Shown here one piece after another: positions 1 through 9,246 of a DNA stretch of 64,000 nt (positions are counted from its first letter, which is position 1; every line of letters starts with the position of its first letter). Below the pieces are notes generated by a model. That model did no database searches, was not told where the DNA came from, and was given only the letters and a program-made list of their open reading frames with translations. Origin of the DNA: Streptomyces mirabilis. Lineage in GTDB: Bacteria > Actinomycetota > Actinomycetes > Streptomycetales > Streptomycetaceae. The position numbers and the translations under genes are program-made. The stretch lies in contig NZ_JBCJKP010000001.1 of assembly GCF_039503195.1 (NCBI RefSeq), positions 496,001 to 560,000 of the forward strand. Direction: 5' to 3'.

Positions 1-1
1 C

Positions 2-52
2 GTGATCGACATGGCGCCGGACAATATCCGCGGACAGTTCAACAGCGCATAG
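2..52 (+). CDS. C-terminal end of a gene cut by the window edge
   Basis: An open frame enters from the left edge and ends at a TAG; only about 16 residues (VIDMAPDNIRGQFNSA) are visible. The frame has normal high-GC codon use, but the fragment is too short to assign a family. It could also be chance. Confidence 0.35.
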   Translation: MIDMAPDNIRGQFNSA

Positions 53-582
53 GCCAGGTGGGAGGGGTGGCGGGCGCGGTTCTTCGTCCACCAGGGTTGG
101 GTGGCTGCGCGATCAGCTCCGCGAAACCGGTCGCACCCGGCCTCTCCCCCGGCCAGAGACCGACCCAACGATGACCGCGCCGGACCCGTGATCCGGCCTT
201 TCCCACCCTCCGGGCCGCCGTGTCGGCCGGGAGTCGACCCATCGTGATCTGCGCGATCCGCACCTCGTGTCGGGCCCTCGCGCGCCACCACGAAACGGAG
301 CAACTCGTCGCGGAGGCGGCCGGATTCAAGCAGCCGCTCGGCCAGGATCCGCGCTGGAACGAGTACGGCCAGTCGCTCTGCCGGATCGTGACGCACCACC
401 GCCCCAGGAACGAGGACGCGGTCGTCGTCACCTCAGGTCCGGCGGCAGTCTCGCCACGCTCTGCGGCGCCCCGCTGTCCACGTCACCGGCGACCGTCGCA
501 TGTGCTCACCTATCGCTGAGGCCGACCGCCCTCCCGGCCGCGGCCCGCCCGTCACGCCGTTCCCGGCACCACCCGGGGGCCG
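53..582. other. Stretch without a supported gene
   Basis: About 530 bases between the left-edge fragment and the TetR gene. Several frames are open on both strands, as expected at this GC content, but none has a convincing start with a ribosome-binding site or a recognisable protein family. A + strand stretch around 280-440 has protein-like composition and may be a decayed gene. Confidence 0.4.
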
Positions 583-1206
583 CTACGCCCTGGCTCGCTC
601 GGACGGCTCGGTCGCCGCCTTCGACGCCACCGGGGATGCGGTGAACAGCGCGTGGACGGCCGTGCGGACCTGGTCGGCGACCACCTCGGGCGTGGAGGCG
701 TCGAGCTTGCCGTCCAGGTGCAGGAAGGCCAAGCCGTGGACCAGGGCCCACACCGTGGTCGACAGCGCGTCCGGATCGGCGTCGGGAAAGGTGTCCCGGA
801 CGATGCCGCGGACGTATTCCGACAGGGCGGCGGTCGCCTCCACCCGCTCCTCGTTGCCCGGGTCGCAGGGCTCCGCGAACATCACCCGGAACATCGCCGG
901 GTGATCGAGCGCGAATCGGACGTAGGCAACGGCGACCGCGGTGAGATCGTCAGGCGTCGCGGGCGCGGGATGCGCCGCGGTCAGGTATCCGGCGAGTTCG
1001 CGGTAGCCCTCGGCTGCAACGGAGGAGACGAGCGCGTCGCGGTCCGCGTAGTGGCGGTACGGGGCCGTCGCCGACACACCGGCCCGCCGTGCGACCGCCC
1101 GCAGGGACAGTCCGGCGCTGCCGTCCTCCTCCAGCAGCTCCCGCGCAGCGCGCAGGCAGGCGGCGCGCAGATCGCCGTGGTGGTACGAGTCATTCGCTTG
1201 TGGCAC
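583..1206 (-). CDS. TetR/AcrR family transcriptional regulator
   Basis: A 207-residue one-component repressor. The N-terminal helix-turn-helix lies at about residues 10-55 (SLRAVARRAGVSATAPYRHY, the recognition-helix region), followed by a helical ligand-binding domain with a C-terminal segment of the TetR_C_33/WHG type. I chose the GTG start at 1206 because a GGAGGG ribosome site lies 6 bases upstream; the frame stays open further upstream without such a signal. It is divergent from the old yellow enzyme gene with 89 bases between the starts, and a palindrome in that gap is its likely operator. It therefore probably represses the neighbouring flavin oxidoreductase and itself, with release by an electrophilic or enone-like ligand (inference). 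Confidence 0.88.
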   Translation of the reverse strand: MPQANDSYHHGDLRAACLRAARELLEEDGSAGLSLRAVARRAGVSATAPYRHYADRDALVSSVAAEGYRELAGYLTAAHPAPATPDDLTAVAVAYVRFALDHPAMFRVMFAEPCDPGNEERVEATAALSEYVRGIVRDTFPDADPDALSTTVWALVHGLAFLHLDGKLDASTPEVVADQVRTAVHALFTASPVASKAATEPSERARA

Positions 1207-1249
1207 GGAACACCCTCCCTCATGTTTACACCGCGCACATGGCCCGCCT

Positions 1250-1270
1250 AATGTGAACGGTGCACACATT
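1250..1270. promoter_or_regulatory. Candidate TetR operator between tetR and the OYE gene
   Basis: A perfect 6-base inverted repeat, AATGTG and CACATT, separated by 9 bases, lies in the divergent intergenic region. The inner part (TGTGAACGGTGCACA) is also partly symmetric. Position and symmetry suit autoregulation by the adjacent TetR protein; binding is inferred. Confidence 0.5.
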
Positions 1271-1295
1271 GTAATCGACGGAGAGGAGAATCCGG

Positions 1296-2528
1296 ATGGC
1301 CAGCGAGCTTTTCTCACCGCTGTCCCTGCGCTCTGGGCAGGTACTGGGCAACCGGATCGCGAAGGCGGCCATGGAGGAGAACATGGCCGGCGACGGCCAG
1401 CTGCCCGATGGCCAGCTGCTGTCGCTGTACCGGCGCTGGGCCACCGGCGGCACCGGACTCCTGATCACCGGCAACGTCATGGTCCACGCCGAAGCACTGA
1501 CCGGTCCCGCCGGGGTCGTACTCGACGATGCCGCGCCGCTGGAGCCGTTCACCGAGTGGGCCAAGGCCGGCAAGTCCGGCGGTGGAGCGATGTGGATGCA
1601 GATCAATCACCCCGGCCGCCAGATCCAGGCGGACATGCCCGGCGTCGTGTGGGGCCCGTCCGCGGTGGGGGTCGACCTGGGAAAGCACAGCAGCCGTTTC
1701 GGTCGACCTGTCGCCATGACCCCCGAGCAGATCGAGGCCACGGTGACGCGGTACGCGGTCACGGCACACCGCGCCGAGAAGGCGGGGTTTGACGGTGTGG
1801 AGGTCCACGCCGCGCATGGTTACCTGCTTTCACAGTTCCTGTCCCCGCTGGTCAACCAACGCACCGACGAGTGGGGCGGGTCCCTGGAAAACCGGGCTCG
1901 GATGCTGTTGGACGTCGTCCGGGCCGTGCGCGCCGCCGTCTCGCCGTCCTTCGCGGTCGCGGTGAAGCTCAACTCCGCGGATTTTCAGCGGGGCGGATTC
2001 GACGCCGACGATGCTCGGCAGGTGATCGCGATGCTCGAACCGCTCGGCGTCGACCTGGTGGAACTGTCCGGCGGCAGTTACGAGAGCCCCGCGATGTCCG
2101 GCCGCCCCGCCGATGCGCGTACCCAGGCCCGTGAGGCGTACTTCCTGGACCTGGCGAAGGACCTGGTCAAGACCAGTCCTCTCCCGCTGATGCTCACCGG
2201 CGGCATCACCCGGCGCGATACCGCCGAACTGGTCCTCGCCAGTGGCGTGGCACTCGTCGGGATGGGCACCGCCCTCGCCGTCACCCCGGACCTGCCCGAC
2301 CGCTGGCGCCACGGCCGCGAGGCGGACCGGCAACTGCGGCCGGTGACCTGGTCCGACAAGGCCCTCGCTTCCGCCGCGAGCACGGCGCAGGTCCGTCACC
2401 AGCTGCGCCGCATCGCCCGCGGAAGCCGTCCCAAGCCCCATACCCGCCCCGCGTACGCGCTTGTCGCCGAGCAGCGTCAGCAGCGACGGGCACTGCGCCG
2501 CTACCGCGCGTGGCTGTCGGCGTCCTAG
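1296..2528 (+). CDS. Old yellow enzyme-family NADH:flavin oxidoreductase
   Basis: A 410-residue FMN-dependent ene-reductase-type TIM barrel, predicted to reduce activated C=C bonds or detoxify electrophiles in the cytosol. The family signature around residues 168-200 is clear (HAAHGYLLSQFLSP, then a WGGSLENR stretch), and the C-terminal FMN phosphate-binding region TGGITRR is present near residue 301. A GAGAGGAG ribosome site precedes the ATG. The last about 40 residues are basic and repetitive in R and Q and extend beyond the usual barrel. It is divergent from the TetR gene and probably controlled by it. The exact substrate cannot be read from the sequence. Confidence 0.9.
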   Translation: MASELFSPLSLRSGQVLGNRIAKAAMEENMAGDGQLPDGQLLSLYRRWATGGTGLLITGNVMVHAEALTGPAGVVLDDAAPLEPFTEWAKAGKSGGGAMWMQINHPGRQIQADMPGVVWGPSAVGVDLGKHSSRFGRPVAMTPEQIEATVTRYAVTAHRAEKAGFDGVEVHAAHGYLLSQFLSPLVNQRTDEWGGSLENRARMLLDVVRAVRAAVSPSFAVAVKLNSADFQRGGFDADDARQVIAMLEPLGVDLVELSGGSYESPAMSGRPADARTQAREAYFLDLAKDLVKTSPLPLMLTGGITRRDTAELVLASGVALVGMGTALAVTPDLPDRWRHGREADRQLRPVTWSDKALASAASTAQVRHQLRRIARGSRPKPHTRPAYALVAEQRQQRRALRRYRAWLSAS

Positions 2529-2699
2529 AACAGGCGGTGGCAGAGCGGGCCGACACCCTCTGCTCCACGCACACCGAGTCGTGCCGGGCTCGGACGTACT
2601 CCTGGCTCTCCATCGCCAGCCGGGCCCGGGAGCCGGCCGCCCGGCGACGAAGCCTGGGGGAACAACAGACTCGCCGCCCTCCGGTCCCACCAGCATGCC

Positions 2700-2731
2700 C
2701 CGTGGAGGGCGGCCCCCCTCACCCTCCACGG
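2700..2731. terminator. Hairpin between the convergent OYE and RibD-like genes
   Basis: A perfect 10-base stem (CCGTGGAGGG with CCCTCCACGG) and a 12-base loop lie between two genes whose 3 prime ends face each other. No T-run follows, as is common in high-GC actinomycetes. It is likely a shared bidirectional terminator. Confidence 0.5.
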
Positions 2732-2765
2732 AGGTGCTCGCCGGCCGACGTCGACGCAGCGACAG

Positions 2766-3359
2766 CTAGGCGTCTTGGACCGGCTGGTAGGTGAGGAAGG
2801 CGAGGCCGTCGCCGACGGTCCGGGCGTGGACGAGGCGCATGGGCTTCTCGTCGCTGGTCTCGCCGAAGAGGCGCTCGCCGGCCCCGAGCACGACCGGGAA
2901 CACGGTGAGCCGCAGTTCGTCGACGAGGTCGTGCTCCATCAGCGTGTGCACGAGCCGGCTGCTTGCGTATACGACGAGGTCGCCATCCAGCTCCTGCTTC
3001 AGCTTCGAGACCTCGTCCACCACGTCCCCCTTGAGCACCCTGCCCTTGGATGCCGTCGAGTCGCTCCACTTGGGCTCTTGGAGGGTGGAGGACACGACGT
3101 ACTTGGGCAGGCTGTTCAACCTGTCCGCCCACGCGCCGGTACGGGACAGCCACCGCGTGGCGAACCACTCGTCGCTCCGCCGACCGAGGAGCAGGGCCTC
3201 GGCGCCCAGGGCCTCGGCGAGCAAGAGCTTCGCCCACGCCTCGCGGTCGTTGTCTCCCATCTGGAGGTACCAGCCACCCGGCCTGAAGCCCTCCTCACCG
3301 GTCGGATCCTGGACGACACCGTCGAGCGAGACGTTCTCGCTGATGATGATCTTTCCCAT
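2766..3359 (-). CDS. Dihydrofolate reductase / RibD C-terminal-domain family protein
   Basis: A 197-residue protein of the RibD_C (DHFR-like) superfamily. Visible signatures are MGKIIISENVSLDGVV at the N-terminus, LLLGRRSDEWFA near residues 56-67, and the nucleotide-binding half ending in a TVFPVVLGAGERLF stretch near residues 152-165. Members bind NAD(P)H, but most stand-alone copies in Streptomyces have no proven substrate and are not true folate enzymes. The gene is divergent from the ECF sigma factor gene, with 147 bases between the starts, so the two may share regulation. Confidence 0.85.
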   Translation of the reverse strand: MGKIIISENVSLDGVVQDPTGEEGFRPGGWYLQMGDNDREAWAKLLLAEALGAEALLLGRRSDEWFATRWLSRTGAWADRLNSLPKYVVSSTLQEPKWSDSTASKGRVLKGDVVDEVSKLKQELDGDLVVYASSRLVHTLMEHDLVDELRLTVFPVVLGAGERLFGETSDEKPMRLVHARTVGDGLAFLTYQPVQDA

Positions 3360-3506
3360 GGCGCTTCTCCCTGTGCTGTGTGGTCACTTGCCACTGAGGT
3401 AGACACCGAGAAACCGAGAAAGGGGCGCCCGCCAACCGCCCCCTTCGCCCCTCCGCCGGTGTCCATACAAGAAGGGCGACAAGATGCGGGAAGAGGTGAC
3501 CCGAGA

Positions 3507-4526
3507 ATGGGCGAAGCGGCAGCCGACTTGATCTCCAGGGCGCGGGCCGGGGACGGCGAGGCGTTCCGGCAGCTGACCGAGCCGTACCGCCGGGAGCTGC
3601 ACGTGCACTGCTACCGGATGCTCGGATCGTTCCAGGACGCCGAGGACGTCCTGCAGGACACGCTGCTGGCCGCCTGGCAAGGCTTCGCAGGGTTCGAGGG
3701 ACGCGCCTCGCTGCGTACCTGGCTGTACCGGATCGCCACCAACCGGTGCCTCAACGCGCGCCGGTCGGCCGGCCGACGCCAGGCCAAGGAGTGGGACGTG
3801 CCCAATGTGGAACCGCCCGCGCCCACCCGGCTGGGTGAGGTCGTCTGGCTCGAGCCCATTCCCAACGCCCTGCTTGAGGGGGTCATCGACGCACCGCTCG
3901 GCCCGGAGGCCCGCTACGAGCAGACCGAATCCATCTCCCTGGCCTTCATGACCGCCCTCCAGCTCCTGCCGCCTCGCCAGCTCGCCGTGCTCGTCCTGCG
4001 CGACGTCCTCGGGTTCCATGCCGCCGAGGTGGCCGACATGCTGGACGCGAGCATCCAGTCGGTCAAAAGCGCCCTCAAACGGGCGCGCGCCCGCCTGCAA
4101 CACCGACGTCCAGCGACCGAACCGCCGCCCGCCTCCGACTCACCCTCCGAGGACGCGATCGTGGCGAAATTCGTCCGCGCATGGGAGTCCGCCGACCTGG
4201 ACGCACTGGTGGCCCTTCTCACCGAGGACGTCTTCATGTCGATGCCACCGATGCCCTTCGAATACCAGGGCCGAGACGTCGTGGCCCGCTTCTGCGCCAG
4301 CATTTTCCGCGCAGATCGCAGGTTCGACCTCATCCCGACACGAGCCAACGGTCAGCCGGCGTTCGGCGCCTACCTGCGCGCCCGCAACGGCATCAGCCAC
4401 GGGACCGGTCTCTACGTCCTGACCCTCACCGGCGACCGGATCTGCGCCATGACCCGCTTCGAAAACGGCGTGCTGCCATCATTCGGGCTACCCCGATCGC
4501 TCCCTCATCTCCCGAAGCTGGGATAA
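3507..4526 (+). CDS. ECF-type RNA polymerase sigma factor with C-terminal SnoaL-like domain
   Basis: A 339-residue sigma factor. Region 2 spans about residues 15-85 (CYRMLGSFQDAEDVLQDTLL, then WLYRIATNRCLN), region 4 about residues 145-205 (LPPRQLAVLVLRDVLGFHAAE), and a SnoaL/NTF2-like domain about residues 215-339. This fused domain is typical of ECF groups that lack a classical anti-sigma factor and are thought to be controlled in cis. The start is the ATG at 3507; the frame is open much further upstream, but only antisense to the neighbouring reductase gene. No anti-sigma gene is adjacent, which agrees with that group. Target genes are unknown. Confidence 0.9.
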   Translation: MGEAAADLISRARAGDGEAFRQLTEPYRRELHVHCYRMLGSFQDAEDVLQDTLLAAWQGFAGFEGRASLRTWLYRIATNRCLNARRSAGRRQAKEWDVPNVEPPAPTRLGEVVWLEPIPNALLEGVIDAPLGPEARYEQTESISLAFMTALQLLPPRQLAVLVLRDVLGFHAAEVADMLDASIQSVKSALKRARARLQHRRPATEPPPASDSPSEDAIVAKFVRAWESADLDALVALLTEDVFMSMPPMPFEYQGRDVVARFCASIFRADRRFDLIPTRANGQPAFGAYLRARNGISHGTGLYVLTLTGDRICAMTRFENGVLPSFGLPRSLPHLPKLG

Positions 4527-4720
4527 CTCTTGCTGACGGGGCGGGTGATGCACAGCACGCTGCGCGCGCCCCGGCAACTCGCCAGAAAACTTGGCGCGTC
4601 GTTATCTCCGATGTGTCCAGGCGGGTTTGAGTCGAGAACGGCAGGGGTGCTGACGCGGGGCTGGACACGTCGTTCGCGTATCTGCCGAACGCGAGCGCCC
4701 AGCCCCCGCCTCGGTCGTGG

Positions 4721-5893
4721 TTAGGGCGTCACGACCTTCCCGCCGAAGGTCACGGCGAGGTGCCCGTCCGAGGCGAAGGACCAGCCCAGGGTTCCGCTGT
4801 AGGAGGAGCAGCGGGAGCCGTTCGTGCCGGTCCAGAACTGGTTCGAGCTGTCGGCGTCTCCGATGGTCTTGTCGTTCGAGCCGCTGACGCTGAAGCGGCA
4901 CGAGGTGTTGGTCCGGAAGACCGAAGTGCCCGCGTCGAAGGAGAAATTGCGTTGGGGGTTGTCGACGCTCGCGTTGTTCGAGATCGTCATCTTGCCCGGA
5001 TTGCTGTTGTACGTGAATCCGTGGTGACCGTTGCCGTAGGCGATGTCGTGCTGCACCACGTGGTTGACCGCGATGTCGTCACCGCCGAGCTTGTAGCCGT
5101 TGCGGTCGCCGTTGGAGTTCACGGTGCCGTCGCTCAGCGTCCCGTTCTTGTAGGACAGGGAGTACTCGATGGTCACCGGGCCGATCGCGCCCGTGTCGGT
5201 CTTCGTGTACAGGTCCCAACCGTCGTCGATGTTGTTGTGGGAGACGTCGTAACGGAAGACGTTCCCGGTGCCGGTGGTGAGCTTCGCGGCGAAGCCGTCG
5301 GCGTCCTCGCCGTCGGAGTCGGCGTTGTCGTGCGACTCCGAGCTCACGATCAGGTTGTTCGACGGCCACTGGCTGCTGGGAGTACTGGAGGAGATCCGAC
5401 CCAACTGCAGTCCCGTGTCGCGGTTGTACGCGGTCACCGTCCGCTCGACGACGTTGTTGCTGCCGCCGACGTAGATGCCGTTGTCGCCGGCGCGTTGGAC
5501 AGTGATGCCGTACAGACGCCAGTAGTTGGCGTACAGCTGGAGACCGCGGTTCGACGAACTCTCGCTCTGCGCCGAGAAGTTCAGCACCGGGGTCTCGCCC
5601 GGGTAGGCGGACAGGGTGGTGCGGGCGCTCGAGGTGCCGTTGTTGCCCGCCGGGATCGTGATCGTCGACGCGTAGTCGTACGTCCCGCCACGCAGGTAGA
5701 TGGTGCCGCCGGATGCGATGCGGCTGATCGCCGTGGTGAGCGTCGTCGGGGCGGACTGCGTGCCGGCCGCGCTGTCGGTGCCGCTCGGCGACACGTACTG
5801 GGTGGTACTCGCGGCCTGGGCCGGGGTGCCGGACAGCGCGACAAGCGCGCCGGCCAGCAGGCTTACACACGCGATGACGGGTCTCACTTGCAT
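4721..5893 (-). CDS. Secreted parallel beta-helix pectate lyase, PL9-like
   Basis: A 390-residue exported enzyme predicted to cleave pectate outside the cell. The N-terminus is a Sec signal peptide ending in AQAAS at about residues 26-30. The rest has parallel beta-helix character with many Asn and Gly turns. PL9-like motifs are SDGEDADGFAAK, supplying calcium-binding aspartates and a candidate catalytic lysine, followed by NIDDGWDLYTK. A GGAGG ribosome site lies about 8 bases before the ATG. The C-terminal 60 residues with two cysteines complete the barrel, and there is no separate binding module. Two LacI-type palindromes upstream suggest sugar-responsive repression. Substrate is inferred from the fold family. 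Confidence 0.85.
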   Translation of the reverse strand: MQVRPVIACVSLLAGALVALSGTPAQAASTTQYVSPSGTDSAAGTQSAPTTLTTAISRIASGGTIYLRGGTYDYASTITIPAGNNGTSSARTTLSAYPGETPVLNFSAQSESSSNRGLQLYANYWRLYGITVQRAGDNGIYVGGSNNVVERTVTAYNRDTGLQLGRISSSTPSSQWPSNNLIVSSESHDNADSDGEDADGFAAKLTTGTGNVFRYDVSHNNIDDGWDLYTKTDTGAIGPVTIEYSLSYKNGTLSDGTVNSNGDRNGYKLGGDDIAVNHVVQHDIAYGNGHHGFTYNSNPGKMTISNNASVDNPQRNFSFDAGTSVFRTNTSCRFSVSGSNDKTIGDADSSNQFWTGTNGSRCSSYSGTLGWSFASDGHLAVTFGGKVVTP

Positions 5894-5938
5894 CGTTCTG
5901 CCTCCAGGTTCGTCCGTGACCAGGGGTGCCGTGCAAGA

Positions 5939-5950
5939 GAAAGCGCTTTC
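5939..5950. promoter_or_regulatory. LacI-family-type operator upstream of the pectate lyase
   Basis: A perfect 12-base palindrome, GAAAGCGCTTTC, lies 46 bases upstream of the lyase ATG. It matches the central-CG operators typical of LacI-family sugar regulators in actinomycetes. Confidence 0.65.
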
Positions 5951-5972
5951 CCGCGTTCTCGAAGGGGACCGT

Positions 5973-5980
5973 AAGCGCTT
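5973..5980. promoter_or_regulatory. Second operator core upstream of the pectate lyase
   Basis: The same AAGCGCTT core as in the first operator recurs 32 bases away, about three helical turns. This spacing fits cooperative binding of two LacI-type dimers on one face of the helix (inference). Confidence 0.5.
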
Positions 5981-5993
5981 GCTATGAACGCGT

Positions 5994-7193
5994 CAATAGA
6001 TGGGTACGTGATTCTTATTCATGCTTGCGAACAACCGTCGGGGCGTCCGGACGGGTTGGCCGGGCGCACGGGGTCCGGGTGAAACCCAGGCCTGAACGCA
6101 TGAGAGCGGCTCCACGACCAGGCCCGCCGGTGCGCGGCGGCAGAGCACCAGCACGCCATCAGCGTGCGCCTGGGATCGCCGCGAAGCGGCGACGGAGGCG
6201 CCGCAAGGGGCGGAGCCCGGACGGTCGCGGGGGCGGAGCCCGGGGAGGGTGCCCATGCTGATGCCGGTTCAGCAGACGGTGGAGGCGATCGGGACCGGCG
6301 TGCCCGGCTTCCTCCGCGAGCGTCCAGCCGTTCTTCCGCCCCGGCTGAGCAGGCAGTCCCCGTAAAATAAGCCAACGCCGACTGACGCGGTCCCTCCCGG
6401 CTGAACCGACGCACGAACCGCTCGCGCACCGCACTCAGTTCGCCCGTCCGAAGAGTGGCATCAGCAAGATGCCCACCCGTAACCAGGCCAACAACGGACC
6501 CACCCAGTGGCCATGGCAAGCACCGTTGCAGCACCAGCCCGTTGCCACAGGCTGCCCTGACAGCGGTGGTGAGACCGGGGCCGCCAGGGGCACAGCAGTC
6601 CGGCTCGGGAGCGGAAGAGTCTGCGCGCGGAGGCGTGCGGTCAGCGGTCGGTCGACCTGAGGAGCCCTGCCACAGCTCGATCGTGGTGACCGGGCCCGCC
6701 GACCGGGGCGTCTCCATGCCACCAGGTGCGCGAAGCCGCTCATGGCCTCGACCGGTGTGGCGTATCCGGGTCTGTCGCCGTGGAGACCATCGGCGCCCTG
6801 CCCGGAGACATGGAGGGTCCATCAGCCGCCGCGGAAGGCGGACTGAGAGGCTGTGGCTCCCAGCAGGTAGCAAACCGGTCGTGGCTTCGGCCCGGGTCAC
6901 CGGCAGATGATGACTGCAGGGAGATCCGACGACTGGGCGGACCGGGGGCGGTTACGGCCGCTTGACCGGGCTCGTACGGCCCGCCGCATCTGTCAGGCCA
7001 CGCTCTCCGGCGTTCCGCAGGACACGCGGCGATGCGCGCCAGGCGATCGGGGTCGACCACGTCGGCGCCTGGGCCGTCCGCCAGGCTCTCGCCCCGATCC
7101 CGAGGGGATACGGCGGCGGCGTGCCGACGGGTACGCCATCGCCAACACCCTGCCGATCCAGTGTCCGCACCGCGCACAGCCCGGAGGCATCCG
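5994..7193. other. 1.2 kb with no supported gene
   Basis: All six frames were considered. Open stretches exist on both strands, but none combines a start, a ribosome-binding site and recognisable protein sequence. The minus-strand stretch ending near 6435 has a membrane-like tail and the region around 6960-7190 has protein-like composition, so this may be decayed coding DNA. Confidence 0.4.
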
Positions 7194-8213
7194 ATGAACC
7201 ACAAGCGCCCGGCAACGGATCCGCTCATCGTGACCGTGCTTGTCTTTCCGGGCGTGCGGCTGCTCGATGTGACGGGCCCCATCGAGGTGTTCACGACGGC
7301 TAACGAGTTCGGCGGGCGTTATCGGGTGCGGATCGCGTCCGAGGACGGGGCGGAGGTCATCACCTCCGCCGGGATCCGCCTCAGCGCCGACCTGTCCGCC
7401 GACGACGTACAAGAACCGTACGACGTCTTGGTGATCCCGGGCGGCCCGGAATGGGAGACGCTGATCAAGGACGACACCCTGCTGGATGCGGTCCGGCAAC
7501 TGAACGAGAAGAGCCGCTGCACGGCGTCGGTGTGCACAGGAGCATTTCTGCTGGCCGCAGCCGGACTTCTCAACGGCCGACGCGCCGCGACGCACTGGCG
7601 GCATTCACGGCAACTGGCCTCTCGTTTCCCGTCCGTGCGGGTCCAGCCGGACGCCATCTTCGTACGGGACGGGCAGATGATGACCTCGGCAGGTGTCAGC
7701 GCCGGTATCGACCTGTCCCTGGCGCTGGTCGAAGATCACTACGGTGCGGAGGTCGCCCGGTCGGTCGCCAAGGACATGGTCGTCTTCATGCAACGGCCGG
7801 GCGGCCAGTCCCAGTTCAGCGTTCGCTCCCGAGCGCCGCACACACGCCAGGAGATGCTCCGCCGGGTCCTGGACAGCGTCGCCGAGAACCCCGGGGCCAA
7901 CCACACACTCACGGCCATGGCCCGTAGAGCAGGCGTCAGCGTCCGGCACGTGACCCGGCTCTTCGACGAAGAGGTGGGAACCACTCCAGGCCGCTACGTC
8001 GAGCAGGTCCGACTGGAAGCCGCCCAGGCGCTGCTGGAGACGGGGGACGACTCCCTGCCGGTAGTGGCACGGCGCACCGGGTTCGGCTCACCCGAGTCGC
8101 TCCGTAGAGCGTTTGTACGACACCTGGGCGTGACACCGGGCGCATTCCGGACCAGCTTCCGCACGACCGGCGTGGGCACGAAGGATCCGGCACCCGCAGC
8201 GGTGTCCCCGTAA
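7194..8213 (+). CDS. GlxA-type regulator: DJ-1/PfpI domain plus AraC helix-turn-helix
   Basis: A 339-residue transcription factor of the GlxA/FtrA type. An amidase-like DJ-1/PfpI domain occupies about residues 10-190, with the elbow cysteine in SVCTGAF. The C-terminal AraC-family pair of helix-turn-helix motifs covers about residues 225-320 (MARRAGVSVRHVTRLF and VARRTGFGSPESLRRAF). I chose the ATG at 7194 with GGAGG upstream; the frame is open another 54 codons, but that part lacks family sequence. Such proteins usually activate neighbouring catabolic or stress genes; no obvious target lies beside it. Confidence 0.9.
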   Translation: MNHKRPATDPLIVTVLVFPGVRLLDVTGPIEVFTTANEFGGRYRVRIASEDGAEVITSAGIRLSADLSADDVQEPYDVLVIPGGPEWETLIKDDTLLDAVRQLNEKSRCTASVCTGAFLLAAAGLLNGRRAATHWRHSRQLASRFPSVRVQPDAIFVRDGQMMTSAGVSAGIDLSLALVEDHYGAEVARSVAKDMVVFMQRPGGQSQFSVRSRAPHTRQEMLRRVLDSVAENPGANHTLTAMARRAGVSVRHVTRLFDEEVGTTPGRYVEQVRLEAAQALLETGDDSLPVVARRTGFGSPESLRRAFVRHLGVTPGAFRTSFRTTGVGTKDPAPAAVSP

Positions 8214-8535
8214 CCAAGCCACGCCGAGGCACAAGCGGCCGACGACGGCGGACTGCCGGATCCCTGAAGCCGGATCATCCGACGTAGCCCACCGCACCGA
8301 CAGCAGTCGTCCCGTCCGGCATCGCCGAGTTTCCCCCTCGCCGCCGACGCCTGCGTCAGCGTCCGGGCTCAGGCGACGTCGGCACCCCGAGCCTCCGTCG
8401 GCTCAGTGCCGCCGGCTCAGTCCGCAAGCGATGGTGTGGATCAGCAGGCCCAGGTGACGAGGATGCCGGACATCTCGAGCGGGGCCGTCGAATATTCCCG
8501 TGCCATGCCGGTCGATGAGAGTGCAGACTCGCTTC
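8214..8535. other. Intergenic stretch, nothing clear
   Basis: About 320 bases between the GlxA-type regulator and the TOPRIM protein. No gene, RNA or strong hairpin was recognised. The promoter of the TOPRIM gene should lie here. Confidence 0.4.
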
Positions 8536-9153
8536 ATGGCGGACATGAGCGCATTCCGGGACGCGGTCAGCCGATGGGCGGCCGGCGGTCCCGGCGGACC
8601 GGCTAGTGACCTGGTGGTGCAACTGGGGCTGCGGACGGCGGTGCTCCTGGAAGGACCGAGTGACCTCGCGGCCGTCGAGGCGCTGGCCGCACGACGAGGC
8701 CGGGACCTGACCGCCGAAGGGGTGTGCGTCGTATCGATGGGCGGGGCGATGAGTGTCGGCCACTACGCCGGTCTCCTCGGACCACCCGGTCTTGGCCTGC
8801 ATCTGAGGGGACTGTGCGACGAGGGCGAGCGGCGCTTCTACGAGCGCGGCCTGAAGCGGGCCCGGGCGCCGCACCGGGGCTTCTTCGTGTGCGTGGCGGA
8901 CCTGGAGGACGAACTCATCCGCGCGCTGGGCACGGCGCGCGTCGAGGAGATCATCCGGGCCGAGGGCGACCTGCGGGCCTGGCAGACCTTCCTGCACCAG
9001 CCCGCACACCACGGTCGGCCCCGGCAGCAGCAGTTGCGGCGCTTCCTCGGCACGAAGAAGGGTCGCAAGATCCGCTACGGGCATCTCCTGGTCCACAACC
9101 TCGACCCCGGACAGGTACCGGCCCCGCTAGACGACCTCTTCACGAGTCTGTGA
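8536..9153 (+). CDS. Stand-alone TOPRIM-domain protein, OLD-nuclease-like
   Basis: A 205-residue protein resembling the TOPRIM part of OLD-family ATP-dependent endonucleases, without the ATPase half. The TOPRIM glutamate lies in VLLEGPSDLAAVEALA, and the acidic pair in VCVADLEDELIRAL. The C-terminus is basic (RRFLGTKKGRKIRYGHLLV). The start is uncertain: ATG at 8536 (MADMSAF) is preferred, with an in-frame ATG at 8500 as alternative. Metal-dependent nucleic-acid cleavage or nucleotidyl transfer is inferred from the fold. No partner ATPase lies next to it. Confidence 0.72.
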   Translation: MADMSAFRDAVSRWAAGGPGGPASDLVVQLGLRTAVLLEGPSDLAAVEALAARRGRDLTAEGVCVVSMGGAMSVGHYAGLLGPPGLGLHLRGLCDEGERRFYERGLKRARAPHRGFFVCVADLEDELIRALGTARVEEIIRAEGDLRAWQTFLHQPAHHGRPRQQQLRRFLGTKKGRKIRYGHLLVHNLDPGQVPAPLDDLFTSL

Positions 9154-9246
9154 CCGACGCGCGAAAGCGCGGTCACGGCGACGAGTTCGGGCGCTCCGTG
9201 CCACTGTCCGTCCGAAGCGGCCAACTGGCGCTGCCAACGGCCATAC

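Noticed and set aside
6019..6900. Minus-strand frame of about 290 codons in the 1.2 kb gap
   Set aside because: Arg/Ser/Pro-rich sequence without family features or a ribosome site; similar frames occur on both strands.
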